From Isoetes taiwanensis (taxonomy: Eukaryota > Streptophyta > Lycopodiopsida > Isoetales > Isoetaceae): a stretch of 64,000 bases of DNA. The notes below the pieces were generated by a model. That model did not search any database and was not told the origin of the DNA. It saw only the letters and a list, made by a program, of their open reading frames with translations. Position numbers and translations under genes: made by a program. This document shows positions 44,320 through 56,277 of the stretch, piece by piece (within the stretch, counting starts at the first letter, position 1; each line of letters begins with the position of its first letter). Location of the stretch: NCBI GenBank assembly GCA_021234155.1, contig JAJEKV010000383.1, forward strand, positions 1 through 64,000, read 5' to 3'.

Positions 44320-46030
44320 TTCTCCCCCACCTTGAAATGATCTTTGTCCGGCAAAGCATCGGGTCTCCCCACCTTGGAATCTTCCTAACCCGCAATCAAC
44401 CCGATGCATACGATATACTACTATAATACTTACACATTTATTAAGATTACCTTAAGGTAATATTTTTAAAACATTATTAAACCCTTACATTATCAACTAA
44501 CTTGTCACTTCGTAACTTCTATTAAACAAGGTACTTATTAGTCTCCAGTTATCACAACATTTACTTTATCACAATTTAACACTTTCATATACAATTATTA
44601 CTTAAGGTACTCTTCATTCCTTGCAACACATTCCAACAAAATTTGTGTTGCAAGTCTTCGCGACCTTAAAATCTCGCATTAATTTTATAATATCTATAAT
44701 TACATACTTACTATCTTAATTATTAGAATTACTCTAAGGTAATGTTTAAGACATTCTTGTACTATTTCATTATCCAATTAACTTATCACATCATAACTTA
44801 ATCCACGCAAGGTAATTATTAACCTTACTTAATACAACATTTAAGTTTATCAAAGTTTATCAATTTCATACCAAATTTACACTTCTAAGGTACTCTTCAT
44901 CCCTTGCAACACATTATAACAAAATTTGTGTTGCAAGCCTTCAATAGTTCGACCTCCTTGCCCTCCGGAGCTCTATTGGCTGCACAGGTCGACACTACCT
45001 ATTATTACTTATTAATAAAATTTTGGTTATATGGTGACCACCCCACCTATCTACATGAATGCATGGCTAATCTCGGCGTACAGAGGAAGAGGATGCTTCT
45101 TCCATCGTGGCGTGGAGACAGCCCTATCATGCCTATATGCCGCTCATGCCTACACCTCTAGTTGCCCAGTGGAGGATATCCTTCCCGTGGGGCGTGAAGG
45201 ATAGATTCCTCCTATCAAAGCATATATGGGGCTAAAGGTGCCTTTCCTATCGGTGCATTCCTTAATGACCTCCTTTCTCGAGGTCGTCTACCTCCGTGGG
45301 GACGTAAGTAGACTTTCTAATCTACCTTCCACTCATCCAAGCGGAGCAGCGGTCATGCCTCTGATGGCATTACATCACGCCCTAGAGATCACCGTAGTGG
45401 TCCCATCGTTCGGTAAATACGCATGCAACCCATACCGGCATAGGTTGCATCGTGATTAATCTTAACTACACATGAAACTAATCTAGACACAAATCGACAT
45501 GCCTGAGCCGATTTTTGCTGGCTCTTTTAATGCATGTGATTAACATAATTACCCTAAGGTAATATTTTTGAATTAACATTATCATAGTATCGGATACATT
45601 ACTCCGATAGTACAATTATATTTATTCTAAGCTTTACAATATTTTGACTTTTAGATCGCGATTATTTAAACAATAACCACGATTAGACCTATTGTTACCT
45701 AGACAAGGTTTTAATTATCATACACAAGAATTAGATGTGCTTCTTATTCTCTTCCTTGGGTCCTGCATTACCCTTGGAAGTATATCCCTAAGATGCACTT
45801 AAGTATATCCAAATTCTATTTTCTATTTATATTTATAAGGACCCAGGAGGTCATATAGCTATCCTTGGAAGGAATTGCATCCTTGCGAAGGATTTATTAA
45901 CATGCTACCTCACATTATCGATTTGCTATTTAACTTATTTCTCTATGATACATATCATTACAACAATTTCTATACGGTTATTAGGATCTATATTTAACTT
46001 ATCTATAAGACACATTAAAGCTTATAATAA
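44320..46030 (-). other. 3' non-coding region of element D with duplicated modules
   Basis: The module ATTACCTTAAGGTAAT is at 44446-44461, with diverged copies near 44728 and 45548. The hairpin CTTGCAACACA/TGTGTTGCAAG occurs twice (44620-44654 and 44903-44937), against once in B. Very AT-rich; no coding match. Confidence 0.55.
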
Positions 46031-49000
46031 TACATGCATACGCCTTACCTTAGGCTAGAACGCATCCACCCATTGAGCCGTGTCGAGTAGTTTTGGAGAT
46101 GACTTGGTCGTTGCATTGCTCCCATAGTTTTGCTCCGCTTCATTGGTGTAGTTAGCTACTACTTCAGGTCTCAAGACGCGTTGAAGGCCTCCGAGCACTA
46201 AGGTATCTATCTTACGCTCTGTTCGGGCCGGCCATTGGGAGTGAACTCTATTCTATGGGTTGGTCAATTCAATGCAGAAATGCGTTCAATCATAAGATTG
46301 AGCCCTCCCACTTTTCCCGAAAAGAAAATGGTCCTGCACCCCTTCAATGGCGTTATGCTTAGCGTCATATCTATTCTCTCCCCTTAAGAGGTTATCGCTT
46401 CTTACTTAGCGCATTAATTTACTAGCCTTAGCTAACATATATAACCATCTAAGATGGATGCACATATTATGTTATCATTTATTTCAATATAGTTATGGGT
46501 TACCTACTTAGTTAGAACAACTCTAAACCACAAGGTTTTGTCATGACGACAATTCCTTTTGTCTCAAAAGACTATTTGATTACTATAATTCTTATTTTAG
46601 ATGTACCTTACATGTATTATTCTTTTATATTCTAGAGATTCCCCCTTTCTTAGTTATTTAAACTCTTGGAATATTCCTACCAATCGAATTGATGCCATCG
46701 TAACAAGTTGGCCGGACTTGTTAGATTACTTCTTTTCTTTCGGTTGGATTATTCTTTTGGAGGTACTAGATTTATACATGGTCAACAATTATCCTAGTAA
46801 TGATTCCTTCTTAGCGAGGTGATCAATCTCACCAAGTGGTTTCAATATGTTGGATGTGCATTAACAATCGTGTATAATTTTAGTTACTCCTATCGTTTCC
46901 TTCCCAATTGGGCAATCCTTTCAATGAGAATATCCAGAATTGCCTTCTAATCCCAATATGGATGTTACCGTCCATACATTTAACCTACTAGACCCCATGG
47001 CCTTAGATCCTTGAGCTTGCTAGAAGCTCATCCACTCATTGCCTGCTTGAAGGAGCAAGGTAACGTTCTTTTCGAAGTCGCCGATACTTAGGTCTCCTTT
47101 TGACGGTGGATGCTCTTTGATGTAGAGGTTGACTTTGTTCGTTAGAAGCCTCTCATTGCTGGCGGCTTGATGGTGTAGTTGATCACTTGAAATCTTCCAT
47201 GCCGCTTTTCAAAAGCCTGAAGGTGGCGCCGTTTGAAAAAGATCTTTCATCTTGAACTCTTTGTCTTGACAGCTAAAGGGCGACTCTGTATCCGGATATT
47301 GTTTCTTCGACTCCATCGATGTCTCATACGCCGAGTCCTCTTGTCGTTATCGTGTTGTTGCAAGAGTGTTGACGATGTTGATTGCTTCACCCCGCAACTT
47401 GCATGACATCTCTTCCTTTGATCATTGCGCTATGGGAGGGAAGGAATAACAAGGGAACTATACATGCAAAACATATAGCTTACATAATTACAATTACTAC
47501 TAGAGCTATTAGGTCTCCCTTGTGCCTCCCTTGAGTTGCACACCTACTCCTTGGTGATGTCATCGTTGTTCCTTCGGTGCAATGGTGTTGACGATATATA
47601 TCCTCCTATTTGTATGCGTCATTTTCGTACTCCGGGGTAACTTGTTGATATACTTGGGCCCTCCGGTATTTGTCGGCTATGGCACAACACGTTTTGCATC
47701 ACTTTCTAACTAAAGGTATGCTGGTCGTTGATGTTTTGACATTTCGATCACCGCTTCGATCTCGTTCTCGCGGTAATTGTTCCCCTTCATGATACTTGAA
47801 GCTATTTGGGCGTCTCTTTGAGGTCGCGGCGCTTCCTTTGGCTATACTCCTCACGGAGTTGTTCTTTGAATCGTCGATCCTTGGGTTCACCAAGTTGCAT
47901 GCAAGTCCACGTGCAAGTCATCGGTTCATTTCGCCTAGTTGTTTCTCCATCGAGCTTCCCATCTTCCTTGTTTGATCCCCTCGATCACATGGCTTGGACT
48001 TTGTCACATTCCTCGGTGCTATGCCGTCTTCTTGTCTTGAGGTACCTTAGGTGGCTTTGATTGTGCTTTCGTCGGTTTTGATCCTCCCTGTTGCCTCTAG
48101 GGGAGCTCGTGGAAGAAGTCGGTTGCTAGCACTTCTCCAGCTTTCAGTTTCGACCTTTGTCCCTCTATGCATATCGGCCTCTCTGGCAAGTAAAGCTTCA
48201 TGGCTCTTCTCTCTGCTGGCGATATTGTCGGGATGATGGATCCTTATATCTGTGCAGCTTGACCCTTGAGTTGAAGAAGTACCTGCCTTAAATATACTCT
48301 TGTCGTTGAATAGCGGCTATTATCTTGAACTCTCTTTTGTCGAAGGTGCTTCGTTGCTATCCTTGTCGTTAAGGTGTCGGGAATGCTTCTACCTTGGGCG
48401 CGTTTGGCGTGCCACATGTCGGAGATATGGTCGGCTTCTTCTCTTCTAATTACTGGTAGGAGTACCTGACGAAGCCATCACCTAGTTGTTGGAGGCATAT
48501 CTCCTCGTCGCGGTGCCTTTCGTAAGTGCATCTCCATCTAATACACGTGTCATAGCGCATCACCCTATATTACCACAAGTTGGAATTATGGTTGTCGAGA
48601 TGTTGCCTTCTTAGTTGGCTCGTTGATGTCGGGTCGTTCCTCCTTCTATTGTTGAGGCTAGTCATGTCATAAGTTCGTCAAGTGCCCTTTGCTACAAGAG
48701 GTAGTGTTATACGGCGATGTCCTGGTGCCGCGTTGATGATCTTGACATGACCGGTGTTGTCTCTTATTCTAACATTGGGTGGCCGAGCAATCTTCTGCTT
48801 AAGGGCATTTCCCGAAGTGTTTGGAGTCGAAGGTTTGCTTGGTCTCTGGTCGTTCTCCCTCGTACTTGCTCTTCCATTTTGGTCTTGGGCTATAGTTGTG
48901 CCTCCTTGCTTCCTCCTTTGTTAGTCGAAGTGAAGGAGCTTCTACGATCTAAGCGTTAAACCAGTAAAACATGACTCTAAACTCATGTTTCTCCACTATA

Positions 49001-50250
49001 TCTGTGAGCACCCGAGATATACCATAGACATATATGCATTTACATTGGAATTTTTAATTCATCCACTTTTTCAAAACAACTACGAAGATCTACTTAAATG
49101 TTTATATACCTTTAGGGTTTCCCCTCCTCGATCGCGTTTGATTCTTGGTTTTCTTTGCATCTTCTTAATTCGGTTGACTCCGGGATTCCTTGAGATCTTT
49201 GCTACTATTGTTGAGCTTCATGTCCGATCCCCAGCTCATCACCTCAAGGATTCGCGAAGAGTGTTCGGGCCGATGTGATCCCTTGAAAAAGATGCTCCTC
49301 CTTATTGTGTATGTTCGTCGCGAGGAATGCGGTGACCGCTCACGTCCCTACATGCGGTGTGTCGTTGCAAGATTGCTGATGTGCGGTGCCATTGGTCGCT
49401 TGAGTAGGATCACCTAGCTGTTGCAGTTGGGCATTCTTGGATGTCTTCGAAGCTCTGAGATCGTGGTCGGTAGGCAGGCATTGTCATTCCCCTGCAGGTT
49501 GAATTTCTGAGTGCGACTCCTGTTGCTTGGGCTTTGCTTCATTCCGAGGTGCTTCTCCTGTGCTTGGAAGTGTGGTCATCTCCATTGCCCCTACCATGGC
49601 TCCTTCTGGTCGCCTTTTTATGATTTGTATCTGCTGGCTAGGTCGTCTCCTCCGTCCTTTGGGTCCTATCCATTCGAGTCTCGCACTTCTTGGCTGACGT
49701 AGTAAAGTCGTCCTTCCTTTGTTCTAGATGTTTCTGGGTCAGGAATTCTTGTTTGAGCGGAATATTCTCCTCCTTGATCTTGCCCCTAATGCTGATAGAG
49801 GCCTTCAAGTCGGAGATGTTCCTTCCCTGTATGCGTCTCCTCTCCCTCATGGTCTCCTACTTTTTGGAACCAATGAAAGTTCTCCTGCTGGTGCAAGGGA
49901 GCTGGAAGCTCGTCCGGGTCAGCCTTAGGTGCTTTGTGGTTGCCTAGCTTGGTTGCTCATTTTGTTGACGTTGCATGACATTCGCTTGAGCTGCTGGGCT
50001 GCAAGGTCGTAGTTGTCTTCCCTCTGGTTTCTATACGCTCCTGTGTCGCCATGACTTCTCTCCTCGACGAAAGATTATGCCCTCTGGCCTTAACTCGTGA
50101 TGCCAACGTGGCATCGATGTTTGACGTCTTCCTGCACCTGTATTTTGCTGCCTTGCATTCTTCCATTTGAAACTCATGTACGTCGAGTTGGTGAAGGCGT
50201 CAAAATCCTCTTTCTGATGTGAGCTCGTGGACGTGGTAGCCGGGGGGTTG
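46031..50250 (-). other. Unrecognised internal region of element D
   Basis: 46130-46030 keeps WEQCNDQVISKTTRH, like the tail after the chromodomain in B (MEQWDGKVISEE). From 47050 to 50250 the minus strand shows charged, Lys/Arg/Glu-rich broken frames (for example RERRRIQGRNISDLKAS near 49840 and REREEAYREG-like coiled-coil wording). No gag, protease or RT motif was found, so pol was deleted or replaced, or has decayed beyond recognition. Confidence 0.4.
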
Positions 50251-50254
50251 ACAT

Positions 50255-50823
50255 CTAGAAGAAATTCTTGATGCCGTTGGTTACCAATATTCTTCCCATT
50301 CGATGAAGATTGATGATAGGCCGGTGGTGTCCTGTTCTACTCGTTTGTCGATTGAGGTGTTTGTCGTTGTGCTTCCCTCTCTTGGATTTGCCTTTTTGGT
50401 CTCCTCTCCGTACATCGGCTGGGACCTTGATGTCTTCATGAAGTTGCGCCTCTAGCACAAATGCGTGGCTCGCCCCTGTGCTTGAAAGCAACTCTCGTAT
50501 ATCCTAGAGTCTAAGGGTCTACTTGAAGGGCTCTCCTACAACATTTTGGGCTCTATAAGCAAGCAAGATGGCTCGAGCAGCATTACTGGAGACATATCTA
50601 TAATCTACAAGTCTATGGACATTAGGACGTGTGGTATGGCATGAAATGAGGGTTTGTTTTGCAAGACCTCCATGATGTTTGAGGCATACTCTAAGGTCCT
50701 AGCAAAGTTGGTTTGGGGGAGTCCAATCTCTACACCTGGAGTGACTTGGGCAGCTCTAGACTCTAGCTCCTTTCTAGGTATGTTGGCAATAGGGAGTGTC
50801 AATGTGGCGGCTATATAAGTCAA
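50255..50823 (-). pseudogene. ORF2 remnant of element D
   Basis: Starts MTYIAATLTLPIANIPRKE and is open to 50605. It then continues with VDYRYVSSNAARAILLAYRAQN, matching YFSYTAALAIFLSHRAEN of ORF2 in B in the same position. A further frame at 50491-50255 follows. Preceded by two stem-loops as in B. Unknown function; broken. Confidence 0.6.
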
Positions 50824-51222
50824 ACTCTATTAGAAGGACACAGAATTAGGTCAAGGCTTATGCCTCTGGCTCGAGCAGAGGTGATGTACAAACAGTTGGA
50901 CTTGGGTTGCTATCTTTGAGGTCTAGATGACTATAACAAAGGGGTGTTCTTGGGCACTTCTATCTAGGAGTAAGGCACCAGCGGGAGCTGAGAGCAATAC
51001 TTGCAGGTACTAATGGGATATGCTTCTATTCCGCGGATAGACCACGGTTTGGGAAACAATTCAAGGGTTTGAGCAATTCTGGTCATTTTGAGATGGGGTT
51101 TGACATTTCTATCCTAATTTGAGGTCATAAATGGATTCTAGGCTGTCTAACGGTCCTAACGCAATAAATTTCAGGCGATTTGGAGCTCTGTAGCTCAAGT
51201 TATGGAGGTTCAAAATTTGGAG

Positions 51223-51287
51223 GTCTCACACATTGCGCCCAGCCCGAAAATGAGATTTTCATTATACGTCTGGCACACGTGTGAGAC
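51223..51287 (-). repeat. Stem-loop 5, before ORF2 of element D
   Basis: GGTCTCACACATTGCGCC opposite GGCACACGTGTGAGAC, with inner stem GAAAAT / ATTTTC. This inner stem is unlike the GATTTCTA stem of B but still pairs. Confidence 0.75.
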
Positions 51288-51435
51288 ATTGGCTCAAAAT
51301 GGGTTAAACTTGTCCAATTTGGGTGATATAAGGGTCTAATCCTACTTATCTCGTCGAGTTAGCGAGAATGGACCCCTTATTTGGTCGATTTGGGCGGAGT
51401 TTTGGGCACTTTTGGGGCATGGTCTCCACAACATG

Positions 51436-51502
51436 GTCTCACCGTTGCGCCCGCACCGATAATGAACTTTTCATTTTACGTCACGGCGGCGACGTGTGAG
51501 AC
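51436..51502 (-). repeat. Stem-loop 6, before ORF2 of element D
   Basis: GGTCTCACCGTTGCGCC opposite GGCGGCGACGTGTGAGAC, with inner stem AATGAA / TTCATT. Confidence 0.75.
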
Positions 51503-51644
51503 ATCCTCTCAAATTGGCCTAGGATGTACGTTTTTGACTAAAACAAAAGCTAAAACTTACTAACTCAACTTAATTAAGTAACTTTATACACTTATAATTT
51601 ACTCTAAAACACTTTGTATTAAACAAATTTTATCATTTACGAAA

Positions 51645-51960
51645 TTAATAAGGCTCGCCTTTGATATGACTGGCTAAGTGCATATCTTTCTTCATTAGAG
51701 TTACTCCCTTGGCGTGTCTTTGTGCGGTACATTGAGTCTTCAAAATGTTGGACCGGCTTACGCTCTGTTGCTTCTTGACCCCTGGCCTCCGGCTCTCGAT
51801 TACGCCTGTCCTCTTCTTGTTTCCTTGACCTCCTTGGCCTCAAGGCATTTTTAGCCTTGTTGAGGGAGTCGGCGATTACGTTTGGTCTTGGCGTCATGTC
51901 GTCCGGAGGCTTGGTGTCTATCAAGATCTTTGTCTCTATCTAGCTTAAGGGTCTTGGTTC
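51645..51960 (-). pseudogene. Histone H3-like ORF1 remnant, element D
   Basis: C-terminal end of the retrotransposon H3. 51924-51640 holds a basic linker (RPRRSRKQEEDRRNREP) followed by KPVQHFEDSMYR. In the next frame comes VTLMKKDMHLASHIKGEPY and a stop at 51645-51647. These match H3 LVGLFEDTNL and VTIMPKDIQLARRIRGERA, and the same blocks of element B. The N-terminal tail with ARTKQ is not present; the region upstream to 52248 is non-coding. Third independent copy of the histone ORF in this window. Confidence 0.75.
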
Positions 51961-52247
51961 TAAGTCTAAGGCTTGGCAATTAATATTATCCAACATTATT
52001 AAAGCTTAAATCTAATTAAGAATTATAATTCAAACACAAACGATGCAGCCCTCGATTGGTTGGCAGGGGGTTTGGGGGTTCAACCTTGTGAGTGGGAGGT
52101 TCAATTCTCAAGCTCTTGTGGGAATTCTTTTTAAGATGAGGTTTAAATAGATTGGGAAGCTAATCTAGCTAATTCCTAGGCTGAAATTCGAATTACCAAG
52201 TTACTTTTCTAAAATTTTTTGACTTTTTAAACTGTTTTCAGATCAAT

Positions 52248-52314
52248 GTCTCACACGTTGCGCACAGGCATGTTTTAACATCTTCAAAATCTGTCCTGGC
52301 GCGACGTGTGAGAC
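52248..52314 (-). repeat. Stem-loop 7, before ORF1 of element D
   Basis: TGTCTCACACGTTGCGC opposite GGCGCGACGTGTGAGAC, with a longer, partly paired TTTT/AAAA inner part. Confidence 0.75.
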
Positions 52315-52515
52315 CATCCTATTTGGCTCACTAATTTTTGTTTTTAACTGTTACTAATTCACTTTAACTATTACTAATTCACTTTTACTATTACTAGCTT
52401 AGCATATACTACAAAAATGAGAAAAAATTTTCCATTTCTCGAGGTTTGAGGATCCTATCAAGTTAGTACTACTGGGAGCATGGTCAGTGCTTTGCTCTTG
52501 GTCTCCAAGAACATT

Positions 52516-52527
52516 GCTCTGATACCA
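52516..52527 (-). other. Primer binding site of element D, perfect tRNA-Met match
   Basis: Minus strand reads TGGTATCAGAGC, the exact 12-nt complement of the plant initiator tRNA-Met 3' end, one base from the LTR border. Confidence 0.9.
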
Positions 52528-52528
52528 C

Positions 52529-52584
52529 TGTGACGTCCCCTACTTGTATACGGTGCGGGCATCGTATACGAGTAGGGGACGTCA
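52529..52584. repeat. 56-bp foldback replacing the 5' LTR of element D
   Basis: TGACGTCCCCTACT is followed by GTATACG, a short centre and the exact inverse ending GGGGACGTCA. The whole 1.6-kb LTR is reduced to its terminal bases and an inverted copy of them. Confidence 0.8.
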
Positions 52585-52718
52585 GCGTCAGGAGCTTACC
52601 AAAGTTAATGCGGCCCAACACAGCCAATCATATCATCTTACAACTCTAGCGAATCTTCAGCTTCCGAGATTCTTATCATGGAATCAGGCTCTTTTTAAAT
52701 TGATGTTACTTCTTTCAG

Positions 52719-52780
52719 CATTGGTTCAAGCAGTTGATCAAAGCTAAAAAGGTTTAAGAAGTGTGCCATTAAGTTTTGAA
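52719..52780 (+). pseudogene. Methyltransferase gene, possible next exon
   Basis: After an acceptor-like TGTTACTTCTTTCAG (ending 52718) the sequence reads HWFKQLIKAKKV, resembling the ALHWFDxxxFxxxxKKVL block that follows the 42505-42660 part in this methyltransferase group. This suggests element D sits in the intron between them. Short match, tentative. Confidence 0.4.
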
Positions 52781-53284
52781 TCTATTTTCGAATAGAATTG
52801 AATAGAACCAACAAATTAGATTAACAAGCTCAACGGTTGTAGTATGTTATGGTGAAGGTTAAGCATTACAAACGATAAATTTCTTGTATTTTATAAAACT
52901 CTTTCATGTTTTTACTTTTGCATCTAAAATAGTGATTGACCATACACCTAGGTCCATCTTACCCTTAGGATATTCACAAATACCAAGTGCTCCATGTTGC
53001 TACTATGGCAACATTGTTCTGGAATGTTTGCTCCATGAAATGGGTGCACAATGCAATTACACATGCCGCTTTACTTTGCCATTAAAGGTTATCTCCTCCA
53101 CATCTTTAGACTCAACACAAATCCTTCTTTACAGCGAGTTTCCTATATGTAGCTTCCCAAGTATAAGAGCAGCCGCGATAAATTTCTTGTTTGTATAATG
53201 ATATACCATGCATGAGGTGGCTATTTGAGATTCTAAGATTGTCACAATGCATAAAATACTGACTTTTAGTCGGCATAATGTAGA

Positions 53285-53360
53285 TTCTAGTTTATATCCT
53301 GTTAGGCATTGTATTATATTCTAGTCTAGTTTATATCCTGTTAGGCATTGTATTATTTTC
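53285..53360. repeat. Tandem duplication, about 38-bp unit
   Basis: The block TCTAGTTTATATCCTGTTAG with GCATTGTATTAT occurs twice in a row, non-coding. Confidence 0.7.
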
Positions 53361-53737
53361 GTTTCGGCATTCAATTACGTAGCATGATTATCCTCGTGAC
53401 TCGTTTTGGACATGATGTTATACTAAAACATCATCTGGAATTTCTATCTTCTTGAATTGAAGCTTACAAGAAAGAAACCAATAAAAGAACATATACATTT
53501 TATAAGGTAAAGGCAACGCCATTTGAGTCAAGAAAACCAACCATTGCTGCAAACAACTCGGTCAGTCAGGCAAGCAATACTTGAAAACAAAATTTGGTGT
53601 GTTAATTGAGCAACAAAGGACCTTGTTTGTTAAGTGCCTATACAGTAGAATCATACATTCGCAAATCAAAACACATTTATCAAACCAAAATGGCAATCAA
53701 ATTTGTATTAATACATACAGGTTGATTGATGCAAACC

Positions 53738-53961
53738 TCAAGATCTAACAAAGACTCGAAGCTCTCCCCTATCACCCCGGGTTATCCGAAAATTAGAATC
53801 CATGTACGTAACTTCAAACTCTCCAAATCCAGTTCTGCCTGATGACTGCCTTAAGAAGTCTGGCAGCCGAGGAAGATCAAGTGGAGGCAATGATAATGAT
53901 GATAAAGCTCCAGCAGCCTTTATAGTTGTCTTCTCAAAGATAATCTTAATACTTGATATGC
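53738..53961 (-). CDS. Plastid fibrillin (PAP)-like gene, last exon
   Basis: A clean exon. It begins after the acceptor TGTGTGCAG (53962 onward) and ends with a stop at 53738. It reads SSIKIIFEKTTIKAAGALSS, LPPLDLPRLPDFLRQ, then GEFEVTYMDSNFRITRGDRG and ELRVFVRS. The ending is the hallmark of the PAP/fibrillin domain (FEVTYxDxxxRITRGDRGELxVFV), a lipocalin-like family in plastoglobules and thylakoids with photoprotective or lipid-storage roles. No defects were seen in this exon, so it may belong to a working gene. Upstream exons on the minus strand are not confidently placed. Confidence 0.8.
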
Positions 53962-55677
53962 CTGCACACATTTTAGCAGAGGATTACATGACAAAAGTAT
54001 AACCCAAAAGATTAAAATGCATCATCAACTTGGCTCTCTGCAAAGAAAGCTCTGCTGGTTGAATTATTTAATATACCAATATGATGCAGCAAAGAACAAC
54101 AAAGCTTTTGGGATTGTACAATTTACTCTCAGTCTCAAAACTAGGCAGTGACTCCAATTACTCTCAGTCTCAGTCTCAATTCCTGCCTTTGCCACTTGCA
54201 CAGGCTGCACTTGAAGAGATTCGGCCACCAGAAAATGTAAACCAACGGTGTACAACGGATGTGTACGCTTCATTGCAATGGCAGCAAAAAGAACCCAAGT
54301 TAATAACTAGGATTCTAGCATAGAATCATTCCCTTGCACAAACATGTCCCTCTCCCTCACCACATGAGCCCTGTAAAAGGTGTTATTACATGGAAGTGCT
54401 TCGATCCTTTGCACAAATAACACATCGAATCTAGAGTTGCTTGCCATCTCACGGCAGTTATTTGTCCACAACTGGAAAAAAAAAAGGGAGTTTCACTAGA
54501 AAAAGCAGATCGACATTAAGCAGGGGACGTTCTCAACTCTAAAAATAGCAAGACGCATCAAAATCTTACTCTGCTAGTTGCTAGTTCCAAATATCCGAAG
54601 CTTGAGTGCATTGTTGAAACAGTTGAAGAGCCATATCAGTTCAAGCTCCCTGCAAATACCACAACCAAAAGTTAGTGCAAAGCCATGGTTTCTCCCATCA
54701 TTTGGAGAAATAAAGGTTTCTCCCTTCATTTGCAGAAATAAATCCTTGGCCTTTGAGCAGATGCTCTGATCGACTGGAATTTCCGGTCATAGCATGCTCA
54801 AGTAATAAGTAAAGAATATATCCATCTGCATGCACACTAAACAGAGAGATATTCAATTCTGACCTGGTTTCAATTCGCAGAGAAGTGCAGTTTCAATTGC
54901 CGAGAAACCAGTTTCAATCGTAAGCCGATTCACAAGCCAGTGCCAAATGGCCGCTTCCCCATTTCTGTCATTTACAAATTAGAAGTGAAATTATCTCAAG
55001 ATTCTCCAATGAGCTATAAGAAAAAAACTAAGAGTAGCTGCATGTATATGATCTGAAGCCGAGTTCCTTCAACATGGCAACATAAATAAAAAAATAAAGA
55101 AGCTTACCACAACGATTTATCAATCATGGTTGTATGTAGGGCAGACACAAAAATTTAAAGGGCAAACTCTTCTATGTTCTACAATTGTGCCAGAATGAAA
55201 AGACGGAGAGCTGGTTGCTGCCGTATTTTGGAGATGGGAACCCTTCTACGACATTGCTTCATTGCTTCAAGCTGAAGAAGGTATCAAGGCCGCTAAATTC
55301 CTTTACCAAAGCCGTTTTGTTCTGAAACAAATGGCAGAAAATTTGAGACAGTGCGTCCTCTGCAGATTAGCCAGAAACATAAGGGCATAAGAGATCCCTT
55401 ACTTTAAAACATGAAGGAAAAGTTGTAAAGGTAGATTACATCCCGCCAAATAAAGTAGTGCATGCCCCAGCTGCTTCAAAAACTGATCAGACTAACTATA
55501 TATGCCAGACTCGTCAAAGCAGAGAACACTGAAACGATGGGTCCTAAAGCCTGCATGATAGTTAGAAGCTAAAAGGTAGGCTACGAACTCAAAGGTCCGC
55601 CCACTGAATCCGGCGCCATAGCTAGAATGCATTGCATGGCTGAGCTCCAAACTTTTCCAGATTGGAAAAGCTCCAAA

Positions 55678-55863
55678 TCAAACTCTGCAACACGAAAGCG
55701 GATGTGTTGCTCTTGCAAGGAAGAGGCGTTCCTCAATCCGATCAATCCGACTCAATCTCCATGCAAGGATGCAAGGAAGGAAAACCGATCCGCCGGAGGA
55801 AGAGGAAGAGGAAGAAAAAAACAAAAAGTACTTTTCTTGAAAAGGCTCGTGAATCAGAGCCAT
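55678..55863 (-). CDS. Candidate first exon with transit-peptide-like Ser-rich start
   Basis: ATG at 55863 gives MALIHEPFQEKYFLFF followed by SSSSSSSGGSVF, a Ser-rich, acid-poor start like a plastid transit peptide. It lies about 1.7 kb upstream of the fibrillin last exon on the same strand, so it may be the 5' end of that gene. The intron structure between (53962-55677) could not be resolved. Confidence 0.3.
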   Translation of the reverse strand: MALIHEPFQEKYFLFFSSSSSSSGGSVFLPCILAWRLSRIDRIEERLFLARATHPLSCCRV

Positions 55864-56277
55864 AGAAATTTAATTATAAGCATTAATTAACGGTAGGGGA
55901 GGGTGTCCATTGGCTGCGCAGTTAAGGGAGAAAGTGTTGCAGCAGTGTGTTAAAGATCTTACAAGCCATGCATGTCACATGGCAACATGCCCAGCAAGAC
56001 CACGTATTTTATAAATTTGGTTGCATGCAAAGATGGCAAAGCCACCTCAACTTCTGATGCGCCAAAGTAATAGGGGTATTGGTACCACCAAGGCTGGGGG
56101 GCCAGCCACATAGGCTATCAAGGTGGCCACTTAAGGCTGCCATGCAAAATTGCTTATTTTATTGTGACAATGAGGTCTAAAACCATGTTTCAAGTAATAT
56201 TCACAGCTCAAAACATCCATTAACCTTAACAAAGACTGTGGTTTGATTTCAGTCAATGTAATTCTTCTGTGTGAATG

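Larger units (their letters stand above)
42661..52584 (-). mobile_element. LTR retrotransposon D, degenerate, inserted in a methyltransferase gene
   Basis: Minus-strand order: foldback remnant of the 5' LTR (52529-52584), perfect primer site (52516-52527), one stem-loop, remains of H3 ORF1 (to 51645), two stem-loops, ORF2 remnant, a long unrecognised charged region (50250-47050), chromodomain-tail remnant (about 46130), repeated 3' non-coding modules, polypurine tract, 3' LTR. No RT or integrase core recognised. Same family as B. Confidence 0.8.
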
